In this document: positions 41,546 through 51,100 of the stretch, piece after piece
Layout: each line of letters starts with the position of its first letter
Position numbering within the stretch: position 1 is the first letter of the stretch
Source: Pedobacter sp. KBS0701
Lineage (GTDB): Bacteria > Bacteroidota > Bacteroidia > Sphingobacteriales > Sphingobacteriaceae
Direction: 5' to 3'
Length of the DNA stretch: 64,000 bases
NCBI RefSeq assembly: GCF_005938645.2
Contig: NZ_CP042171.1
Location: 4,340,001 to 4,404,000 of the forward strand
The notes under the pieces: generated by a model
Databases searched by the model: none
Told to the model about the DNA's origin: nothing
What the model saw: the letters and a program-made list of their open reading frames with translations, nothing else
Position numbers and translations under genes: made by a program

Positions 41546-41893
41546 TCAGGCTAGTGTTTTTAAATAATTGTCATCGTCAAATCCAATTAATATGGCTTTG
41601 CCATTCTGCTCAATAATCGGGCGTTTTATAGCGCTGGTATTTTCTTTTAAATAAGCGATTGCCAAATTCTGGTTATCAATTTTTGCCTGCTCCTCTTTGG
41701 TGAGTTTTTTCCAGGTTAAACCTTTACGGTTCAATACCGTTTCCCAGCCGAAAGTATTACACCATTCGTTTAATTTTTCTTCGGTAATGCCTTTTTTCTT
41801 AAAATCGTGAAATTCGAAATCTACCTGATGTGCTTTTAACCAATCGAGCGATTTTTTAACTGTATTGCAATTTGGAATTCCGTAAACGGTCAT
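41546..41893 (-). CDS. ArsC/Spx family thioredoxin-fold protein
   Basis: 115 residues from the ATG at 41891-41893 (MTVYGIPNCNTVKKSLDWLK). The frame is open for 19 more codons, but these include repeat-like DNA. A single redox cysteine is at residue 9 (PNCNTVKK), without the second C of a CXXC, and the ArsC-type ending SAIKRPIIEQNGKAILIGF is present. Members (YffB) are glutathione- or thiol-dependent reductases of unknown target; they are not proven arsenate reductases. Confidence 0.85.
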   Translation of the reverse strand: MTVYGIPNCNTVKKSLDWLKAHQVDFEFHDFKKKGITEEKLNEWCNTFGWETVLNRKGLTWKKLTKEEQAKIDNQNLAIAYLKENTSAIKRPIIEQNGKAILIGFDDDNYLKTLA

Positions 41894-42037
41894 ATATAAT
41901 AATGTAAGATGGAAAATGTATAGTGGATGATAGGGAAGCCAATCCAGCAATCCGTTTCAAAGATAATAAAATTGTTTATCCGTGGTGTTCGATATTGCTA
42001 TCCGACACAAAGTTGAACAATTGATTTTCGCGAACAA

Positions 42038-42055
42038 TCAGATGGTAACATCTGA
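42038..42055. repeat. Palindrome TCAGATG-GTAA-CATCTGA
   Basis: Perfect 7-bp arms with a 4-base loop, related to the palindrome at 15298-15322. The surrounding 41894-42200 also contains GTAAGATGGAAAATG (41907-41921), a relative of GTAAGATGGAGGTGGAAAATG near 11981, but no gene. Confidence 0.6.
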
Positions 42056-42200
42056 CTGCACGATGAACGAAAAAACTCAATCTTAAAATCCCACAATCGT
42101 ATAAATCCTGATCATTCGTCACATTTTTAGCCCCATCTATCACATTTTAAATATTGTAGCCGATTCTCTTTGTAAAATTGTACCATTAATTAAAACAAAA

Positions 42201-43739
42201 ATGGAAATTCTTTCAGGTAATTCATCTGCTATCAAATCTAAAAACATCAACCAGCTTGAGTTTTGGATTTCTACAACATTATACATTCTTGCATTGATCA
42301 GTATTTGTACACAAATTACTTACGGATCTGGCGGATCGTACCGTTTTTCTGAAAATTCAGTTGAATACAGCATCATGGCAAATTTCTTTCTTCCCGAAAT
42401 ATTTAAGATCAGTATCATTTACTTCAGTTTTTTGCTTTTCAATTTTGTTTCAATGCCTCAACTGGCAAAGGGCCGTAACTTAACCATGAACCTGATCATG
42501 ACCATTGCTGTTACAGCGTTTTCTATTATTGGATGGATGATAGCCAATACCTATTCGGAAGCTTACCGTCTGGTGGAATATGATGATATAGACCGCGGTT
42601 ATGACATGTTTTTTGGAGAAGCTTTTACCTATATATTTTTTATTTACCTGCTTTTTAACGCTTACGCCTATTTTAACGAGCGTGGCATGGAGCTTTTTAA
42701 TAGAATCCATTTTTTAAAAACTTATAATAAAAATATTGTTTCAGAGATATTCGTGAGTACAAAAATCTGGCTGATTACGCTCATGGTATTTGCGGCAGTA
42801 CTCTCTTTAAAAATCGATTATGAATTGCTGATCGTTTGGTTACTTGTACCACCGGTAAATATTTTCTTTGCCTTTTGCGCTATTTATTATATCATTCCAA
42901 ATCTTCGAAAAAACTTTAAGGGTTTTGGCCGGTATTTTTGGGGCAATGTAGGTTTAACTATTATCATTTCACTCCTATTGCTCATTATCCTTATTCCTTT
43001 TATGCGCAATGGCGTAGTTGTGCCAATTACCTTAAGTTTAAATGCAATATGTTTAATCTGCATTACCACACCATCTGCCTGGTATGTTTACAAGCATAAA
43101 TTTGAAAAGCTGAGCGAAATACAAATGCTTAAAACAGAGCTGGGAAAATCGGACGCCAACCTGAATTTCTTAAAATCGCAGATCAATCCACACTTTTTGT
43201 TTAATGCGTTAAACACCCTTTTTGGCACGGCTTTACAGGAAAATGCGGAAAGAACGGGTGAGGGGATTCAAAAACTGGGTGATATGATGCGTTTTATGCT
43301 CCACGAAAATACCCAGGATAAGATTTCGCTAACCCGGGAGGTGGAATACCTGAACAATTATATCGATCTGCAAAAACTGCGTACCTCACGCTCGGCAGAT
43401 ATCAGGATTGACACCCATATTGAGGAACAATTGAACAATTTGCATATTACGCCAATGTTGTTAATTCCCTTTATCGAAAATGCATTTAAACATGGGATCA
43501 GTTTGCAACAGCCATCATATATTAAAATTACGCTCCAAACTAAAGAAAGTACCTTATATTTTGATGTGAGCAACAGCATTTACATCAAGGCAGATAACGA
43601 TCCTGAAAAATTGAAAAGCGGTATCGGACTTGAAAATGTAAAACAGCGACTGTCGCTGCTTTATTATGGAAAACATGAACTGATTATCCGTGAAAGTGCT
43701 AATGAGTTTTTTGTCCATTTGACTTTGCAGTTGGATTAG
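42201..43739 (+). CDS. LytS/YehU-type sensor histidine kinase
   Basis: 512 residues. Several membrane spans occupy the N-terminal 300 residues (about six to eight). The His_kinase domain follows: LKSQINPHFLFNALNTLFG with the phosphorylatable H331, then the ATPase part with ITPMLLIPFIENAFKHGI (N box) and SGIGLENVKQRLSLLY (G box). It should phosphorylate the LytTR regulator at 44247. In such pairs the genes normally touch; here 507 bases of repeats and a truncated nuclease gene lie between. The signal sensed is unknown. Confidence 0.93.
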   Translation: MEILSGNSSAIKSKNINQLEFWISTTLYILALISICTQITYGSGGSYRFSENSVEYSIMANFFLPEIFKISIIYFSFLLFNFVSMPQLAKGRNLTMNLIMTIAVTAFSIIGWMIANTYSEAYRLVEYDDIDRGYDMFFGEAFTYIFFIYLLFNAYAYFNERGMELFNRIHFLKTYNKNIVSEIFVSTKIWLITLMVFAAVLSLKIDYELLIVWLLVPPVNIFFAFCAIYYIIPNLRKNFKGFGRYFWGNVGLTIIISLLLLIILIPFMRNGVVVPITLSLNAICLICITTPSAWYVYKHKFEKLSEIQMLKTELGKSDANLNFLKSQINPHFLFNALNTLFGTALQENAERTGEGIQKLGDMMRFMLHENTQDKISLTREVEYLNNYIDLQKLRTSRSADIRIDTHIEEQLNNLHITPMLLIPFIENAFKHGISLQQPSYIKITLQTKESTLYFDVSNSIYIKADNDPEKLKSGIGLENVKQRLSLLYYGKHELIIRESANEFFVHLTLQLD

Positions 43740-43744
43740 GCTGA

Positions 43745-43992
43745 TTGTCACACTGAGCGGATTCGAAGCGCCAATAGATTGTTTTTAAGCTGGTTGTTTA
43801 CGCTTATCATGATTTTGCTATATTTAATTAGGCTTAAATTTCCTTCGACTCCGCTCAGGATGACATTATTAGTTTTGTCACGCCCAGCGAAGTCGAAGCG
43901 CCAATAGATCGTTTTTAAACTAGTTGTTTAAACTTATCATGATTTTGCTATATTATTAGGCTTAAATATCCTTCGACTCCGCTCAGGATGAC
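43745..43992. repeat. Tandem pair of about 118-base repeats with inverted ends
   Basis: Unit 1 (43745-43864) and unit 2 (43875-43992) share most bases, for example TCGAAGCGCCAATAGAT, CTTATCATGATTTTGCTATA and CCTTCGACTCCGCTCAGGAT. Each begins TTGTCA...GAGCG or CAGCG with CGAAG and ends with the inverse CTTCGACTCCGCTCAGGATGAC, so each can fold on itself. They stand between a kinase gene and its regulator. Confidence 0.85.
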
Positions 43993-44007
43993 CCAAATTG
44001 TTATACC

Positions 44008-44199
44008 GCTAGAAAAAGACCTTTAATCTTAGTATTTTGCGAGCACTTTGAAGACATTAACGAAGCAATAAGTTTAGAAAAACAAATTAAAGGTTGGACG
44101 AGAAAAAAGAAAGAGGCTATTATAAATGATAACTGGGATAGACTTAAAGAATTGGCTATTTGCAAAAACACGACTAGCCATACGAATCTTACCAAGTAA
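44008..44199 (+). pseudogene. Truncated GIY-YIG nuclease gene (C-terminal half) inside repeats
   Basis: The plus strand reads ARKRPLILVFCEHFEDINEA, then ISLEKQIKGWTRKKKEAIIN and NDNWDRLKELAICKN, ending in TAA at 44197-44199. This is the C-terminal half of the small UPF0213/YhbQ-like GIY-YIG proteins (xLVYxExFxDINxAIxxEKQIKGWxRKKKExLI). The GIY-YIG catalytic N-terminus is missing; repeat DNA is fused at that point. Repeat arms CTTCGACTCCGCTCAGGATGAC lie directly upstream (43971-43992) and CTTCGACTGCCTTCAGCCTG downstream (44204-44223). Confidence 0.75.
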
Positions 44200-44246
44200 T
44201 GAGCTTCGACTGCCTTCAGCCTGACATCCATAAGAATAAATAAAAA

Positions 44247-44921
44247 ATGATTGCCATTGCTATAGATGATGAACCGATTGCACTTGATATTATAAAATCG
44301 CATGCCTCAAAAGTTCCGTTTGTAGAACTGCAGGAAACCTTTACTGATGCCTTTGCAGCCATTACTTATCTTCAGCACAATAAGATTGACCTGATTTTTC
44401 TGGATATTAAAATGCCAGATATTAGTGGCATTGACTTTTTAAAGAGTTTAAGTAAGCCGCCCATGGTTATTTTTACCACGGCTTATACCGAACATGCAGT
44501 ACAAAGTTTTGAACTTGATGCTGTTGATTATTTGTTAAAACCTTTTTCACTTTCCCGTTTTTTAAAGGCCTGCAATAAGGCCCACGAACTCTTTAACCTG
44601 CGTAGCCAGAAACGGGAAGCTAAAACGGACTATATTTTTGTAAAAGATGGTTATGAACAAATTAAAGTGAATTTAGATGAAATCTGCTATGTGGAAGCCT
44701 CGGGAAATTACACGCAGATCCAGCTTAAAGATAAATTACTGAGCTCGCGTATTACCATTAACGATCTGGCTGATTTACTACCAAAAACAGATTTTATCCG
44801 CTGCCACCGGGCCTTTATTGTGGCCAAAAACAAAGTATCCAAATTTGACCGCAGCCAAATTTGGATGGGAGATAAAATTATACCCATTGGGGCCACTTAC
44901 GGTGGGATACAACTTACTTAA
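44247..44921 (+). CDS. LytTR family response regulator
   Basis: 224 residues. A receiver domain (1-115) has the acidic pair D7-D8, the phosphorylation site D53 in LIFLDIKMPDISG, a conserved T in VIFTTAYTEHAV and K in YLLKPFSL. A LytTR DNA-binding domain follows (about 125-224: DYIFVKDGYEQIKVNLDEIC, YVEASGNYTQI, FIRCHRAFIVAKNKV). It should act with the kinase at 42201. The spacer in front of it is repeat and pseudogene DNA, so it may now be transcribed separately. Confidence 0.93.
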   Translation: MIAIAIDDEPIALDIIKSHASKVPFVELQETFTDAFAAITYLQHNKIDLIFLDIKMPDISGIDFLKSLSKPPMVIFTTAYTEHAVQSFELDAVDYLLKPFSLSRFLKACNKAHELFNLRSQKREAKTDYIFVKDGYEQIKVNLDEICYVEASGNYTQIQLKDKLLSSRITINDLADLLPKTDFIRCHRAFIVAKNKVSKFDRSQIWMGDKIIPIGATYGGIQLT

Positions 44922-44932
44922 TGCAATTTAAG

Positions 44933-45178
44933 CCTCGCAGGTTTTCGAAATCTGCTGGGTCTGGAACAGCGATATGAAACGCAGAACCATTGTTAATAAA
45001 CCCGATAGTAGCGTAAAACCCGAAGGTGAGGCACGAACCAAGGCTTTGAAGCGGATAGCGGGACTTTTATAACCCAAGTACGCCTAACCCTGCTTTCCAA
45101 AAAACATTGATCACTTAAGTCACCTGCATCTAAGTAATATGTAGGTTTAAACCTCACCGGTTTTAAAAACCTGCGAGG
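44933..45178. repeat. Long inverted repeat CCTCGCAGGTTTT...AAAACCTGCGAGG
   Basis: Perfect 13-base inverted ends (44933-44945 and 45166-45178) enclose about 220 bases between convergent genes. The right end also folds on itself with ACCTCACCGGTTTT. Inside is TTGAAGCGGATAGCGGGACT, shared with the element at 37640, so one repeat may be nested in another. No gene is seen. The hairpin may also stop transcription from both sides. Confidence 0.65.
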
Positions 45179-45190
45179 TTTGTACCCCAT

Positions 45191-48100
45191 TTATTTTACA
45201 CTTACTCTTATCCCTGCAGAATGTGTGGTAAACTCTGGCGCATACATACTTTGCAAACTGGTAATCCCATTCGAAAAATTACCGGCATGTGTAACCCTTA
45301 ACGGATATTCGAATACATAAGTTCCTTTTGGCATGTAACTGATAAAGAAATTGGTTGAAGCGTCTTTTGTACTTTCATAATAACCCAAACCATCCTGGTA
45401 TTTATATTGGGAGATCACATTTACGGGCTCGAAACCTGATGAACGCATATCTTTTAAATGGATATATTCCATATCCCTATCGCAGTTAATTTCTATACGC
45501 ACCTTCAATAAATCGCCTGGTGCCAAAACATTGCTGGTAGTAAGCGGCGTTAACATATCGCCCTTATTGCTGGCTTTCTGAATAAATAATTGCTTTTTGA
45601 TTTTAACCCCGGTATTGGCCGATGCGATTTTATCCAATTGCTCAAAATATTGCCAGTATAATGCACCCCAGGCTATGGTTTGATTATTGTTTTTAACCTC
45701 TACCCTGCCCATTTCAGGTTTAACATTTGCACCCGCAATGCTTACTTTCTGATAACCGGTTCCAGCCTCTTTTATAGCATTGGGTTGCTGCAGTTCCGTT
45801 AATTTCTGACCACCAAAGGTGATTTCTGGTTCATTATTTTCGGCTAGTAAATCAGTACCTTTCATTAATAAGGCATAACAGGCAGCTGCAGTAGCTTTTG
45901 TAGTTTGCCAATCGTTGGTTTGTTTATTTTTGAGCAACCAGATTTTCATTTCCTCTACCGCTTTGGTATCATTGGCCACTTCATCAAAAGCCTCAATCAA
46001 CAAAGCCTGCGTTTCAACCGGACTTTGGTACCACCACCAGCCCGCTCTATTCGTAGCCCAGTACATACCCAGTTCGTCGTTTTGTTGTGCGGTTTGACTT
46101 AACAGGGTAATGATTTTTTTCGCTTCTACACTATTGCCGTTTCTGTTTAAAACCAAAGCTGCCTGTGCCAACTGGTAAGCATCAAAGGTTTTCCAGTCGG
46201 CCACTAATTTTTTGAGGTAAAAATCTTTAGCTTTTACAAAGGCTGCTGAAGTATTTTTTTGATTGGTGTAACTTCTGGCAAACAGGTAGTGTAAAGGCAA
46301 GTAACCAAAGCGTTTTTCCTTGACTTCTTTCTTATAATCCTTAACGAATTCCGCATCTAAATAAATAATAGCCCTATTTAGCATTGCATTAAAATTTGGA
46401 TAAGATTTTTCGTCGATCAGTTTCAGTTTTTTTAACTGACCCATTCCCAAAACGATGTGCTGGGTAATGTAGCGATCTTCGCGCATGCCACTAAACCATG
46501 GGAAAGCACCGTTATTAAACTGCATTTTTTCTAATTTCTCAAAATTTGCTTTTAACTCATAGGTCATTCTGTTTAAGTCGAAAAGTGTAGCCAAACGTTT
46601 TTTACGTTCGCTTTCATTAGCTGCATTGCGCATCCAGGGAGTTTCTTCTAATAAAATCGATTTCAATTCCTGGTTTTTCTCCAGGTTCGATAACAATGCT
46701 TCGCCGTTATTGGTGTTTTTCCATTGTTCAAAAACCGTTTTAATTTTTGGCGATGAATTAATAATTCCAGTTGCGAAACTATTAGCATAAAAGCGGCTAA
46801 ATGTTTGCTCGGCACACTCATACGGATATTCCATCAAGTAAGGTAAGGCCTGCACCGCATACCAAACCGGATTGGAGGTAAACTCGAAAGTTAAACTTTG
46901 GTTGCGTAAAGTTTTTGAGGCTCCTGATTTCTTCAGTTTCTCAAAATCGAAAGTTTTGGTGGTGTTGCCGCGTACATTTATCTGCATACTTTCGGTAACC
47001 AACATGGCATTTGCTAAAACCGGAATGGTATTTTCTTCACCATCGCTAAATTTGCCACTTTGGGCCAAAACTTTATAGGTAATGGCACTAATGCCTGACG
47101 GGATAATCAATGTCCATTTTAAAACAGTATTGCCCTCATCATCCACTTCAAAAGTTTTTTCCGATTTTTCATTTGCACCAAAAACCTGGACCGGTTTTCC
47201 TGTTAAAGCATCGGTGAGCGCTAAACTGGCATTACCTGTCAGTTTTTTACCGGCCAGGTTATTCAGTTTGGCGCTTAATAAAATGGTATCACCCTCACGA
47301 AAAAAACGTGGTGCATTAATGGCAATGGCCAATTGTTTTTGCGTAATCAACTCCTTTGTGATAGATGCCGTTCTTAAATCTTTGGTATGTGCAAAACCCA
47401 TCATTTTATAACGTGTTAAACTTTGCGGGATGGTAAACTCGATCTTGATTTCGCCTCTAGCATCAGTTAACAACTGCGGATAAAAAAATGCAAGTTCGTT
47501 AAAGTTGGTGCGTGGGGTTACGTTGGCTTTTTTAAGAGGTTCAATTTCCTCCCGTAGTGTTGTTGACTTATCTTCAGCTGCCATTGGAAAGATAATCGCA
47601 TCGGCAGATCTACTGCCATAAATTGCATTGGCCGCAACTGGAGCACTTTGTAAAGTGGCAACACCCCTAATCTGAACAACCGAACCAGTCATATTTTGCT
47701 TTTTTTGTGTAGCATATCCAGTAAACACCACTTCATTTAAAGCATTCCCATCTTCTTTCAGCGTTATATCAATCCGTTTTTTACTACCTATTTTTATAGA
47801 ATAGCGTTTAAAGCCGATAAAAGAAAAATTAAGCGTCTCCCCTGCTTTGGCATTAATGGTGTAAATACCAAAAATATTGGTGGTAGTAACCATTTTACCT
47901 ACGCTAACCTGTACGCCCGGCAGTATTTCGCCCTGATTATCAAACACCACCCCATAAATTAATTTACCATTTTCCAACTCCGCGAGTTTTTTTAACGCTT
48001 CCGGAGATAAACCTTTTCGTTTAGCCCTTTGTAAATTGCTGATGTAGTTCCTGTAACCAGAGTTGTATCCGCCATAATAGTTATACCCAAACAGATTAAG

Positions 48101-51100
48101 GTTTTCGTAGCCCCGGGTAATTACGCTATAATTTCTATCCTGTCTTAAAAACCATAGATAACCTGGGTTAGCAACATTGCTTACATTGAAATTCCAGTTA
48201 TAAAAACCATAATTAAAACTGGTTTGCAGATTGGTATTCCAGTTCATCTTCCTCAGGTCGTCCAAACTTGCATCGTAAAGTGTAGCCACCATTTCGGCCA
48301 TTTGTTTTTCTCCCTTGTTATTACTGATCTGCAGTTTCCAGCTTTCCTTTTCACCAGGTTGCAACTTATCGCGAAAGGTTAAAAAGCGGATGTCCAGTTC
48401 TTTTTGTGGGTCTGCAATTTGAACCTGTTGCATGGAGTTGTAAACAGTGCCTTGATGCACCATGGTAAATTGCACAGCAAAACCATCTTCGTAATTGGCT
48501 TTTGGTTGTATTTTAACAATGGTCTGTTTTGGCGATAAATTGATCCACACTTTTTCTGCTATGCTATCGCGATAATAAATTTCGTAATAAGCCTTGCTGT
48601 TTTCTGCCAAACCTGCCAAACGAAATACAGCGCTTTCGTTTGGTTTGATCACAGTAACTTCTGGTGCAATCCATTCGAGGTTTGATTGTATTACCGCAGG
48701 TGCTGCATGATAAATCACCACGTATTTATCTACTGTAACCGTATCATTTGCTCCATTTACTGCCATTAAGCTGATTTTATAATAACCTGGTTTCAGATCT
48801 TTCTGACTAAAGCTTAAATTTCCACGACCGTTTTTGGCGCTAAGGTTTTGCTTAAATTCTACTGATTTTACCGGCCATTTGGCTACTTCAAGTTCATTGT
48901 TATAGTCATCATCAGGAAAGTTTTTAATAAAATCTTCCTTGCTCATGGCATAATTTTCGGCATAAAAAGGGCTTTTGTTCATCAGCCTTGATGGCGCCTG
49001 CAGTAAACTCCATTCAGCTTTAACATCAGCCTTAATGGCTTCATTGTTTAAATTGGTAACCGAAAAGGAGATACTATCTGTTTTATTACTCAAATACTCA
49101 ACTTGCGCTGCACTGATATTAAGTGTAATATCCTTCTTTCCAACATTTAGGCTGGTCGTTTTAGAACGGGTTTCGCCATTTAAATCAGTAATATCCGCCA
49201 CAATTTCATAGCTATAATTTGCCCTGGTATCCGTAACGTTTGCAAAAAAAGTAATCTCGAATTTACCACCTGCTTTGGTGCTTGTTTTCCCGATGGCTAC
49301 CTGCTTTCTTTCAGCGTACATCCTTGAGCCATAAATAACACTCCGCTGCTCATAGCTGAGCCTGTAATCATCCATCACGCTCCGGAAAACTTTATAATTT
49401 ACCTTCGCGTTGCTCACCGAATAGCCAGAAAAAGAACTGGCTTTACCCTCTACTTTAATGCTATCATTCAGTTTATAGTGTTTGTTGGGTTTATCAAAAA
49501 CCACTTCGAAAGTAGGCCGCTTATATTCTTCAACCTGTACAGCAATGTGGCCATATTCGGTTTCAATTTCCATCTGACCGTTCAATATGCCTATCGGGAT
49601 GGTAAACGAACCTTGAAATGTGCCGTAATTGTTACTCATCAATTTCGTTTTGGTAATCTCTTTTCCATTGGCATCATTAAAAGAAATATCAACGGCCTTA
49701 TTTACGGCAATTTTATTCTTCCCATTCAGAATATTCAAACACAATCCTTTATAATAAATGGTTTGTCCCGGGCGGTAGATAGGTCTGTCGGTAAATAGAA
49801 TTACACGTTCCTCTTCTTCATCTTCATCATCCCGGTAGCCATTATAATTATTAATGTTGATCTGTAATTCATCCTTACCAAGCCTTAATAATGCGGCAAT
49901 CATGCCAGATTGGGTTTCGGCAGTACTGGCATAACCATTCCCATCTGTAGTTAATAATTCACCATCAATATATTTACGGGTATTGTAATCATATCTCCGT
50001 TGCCTGATCGTAACATTTTTTAAAGGTTCACCATTATTCGACTGACGAACAAAATATTCATGTTTATCAATATTGCGCCTGTTAATAACCGCCATTGCCG
50101 TAACCTTAAAGTTGATGTTAATATAAACAGTATCGTTCTGTTTGCCATTAATGGTCCGGGCAATTAGAGTATAACTACCAAAAGGCAATGCCTCAATTTT
50201 ATCAACTAAACTGTGGGTTTGATAATCGTTGGTTTTAGGCACAGCCACTGCCCACTGCTTAACTATTTTATTCTTCCTTAAAAAAGCTAAAAAATCGGCC
50301 TTATTGTTAAACTGTTCATAGTCATTTTTAAATTCGGGCGAATGGTACAACTTCAGCTGTACGGTATCTGTATTTTTGTAGGATAGATATAATTGGCTGG
50401 GCTGATCAGGCTGTACAAATTCTTTTACTTTAACCGATAAACTGCTGCTTTTAATCTCTTCAATTAAATTCCTGCCATTATCTGCTCCGATGCTTTTTGG
50501 AAAGGCATTTATCGCTTTTTCGGCGAAAGCAATTGCCGTAATCAGGTTTTGCTTATTGGTATCAACAGGTAATTGTGCATTTTTATGTATAACGGCCTGC
50601 TCATATAAAATATCAGCAAAAACTTCGCTTTGGGTGCTTTGCTCAGCCAAGTGACTTAAAGCGTTATAGTACAATTCCTGTTTGTCGCCGGTAAAATGCT
50701 GTTGTACAAATTTTAACCGTTTTAAATCCACATCTGCTAGTGCTGAAGAATTACTGCTGTTTTGATGAAATCTGATCAGATTTTTAAATAGCTGCAACGC
50801 CTGTGCTTTAAATGAAGAACTATCGGCCGGTATGGTAATGTTTAAAAATGTTTGCCTGTTACCAAACCAATCAGCATTGCTCATGTCAATCAATTCATCA
50901 TCATATTGCGTAAGATTGAGTTGTGTATTACTAAAAACATCAATGGCACGGTGGGCCAGCAGGTCGTATAAAGTAGGTCTAAAGCTTCTGTATTTTTTAT
51001 CACCCGCTAAAACTGCATCTAAAGTATCTACTTTCGTCTGTTGTAAAATCTGGCTTTCTTTTAACGATAACAGGTAATATTTAACCGTTTCATCATTCAG

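Noticed and set aside
43745..43992. Direct repeats taken as a CRISPR array
   Set aside because: Only two long (about 118-base) units adjoin each other with a 10-base gap; there are no short repeats with unique spacers and no cas genes.
44993..45190. 65-codon minus-strand open frame downstream of the macroglobulin gene
   Set aside because: It is inside the long inverted repeat and has no protein-like pattern.
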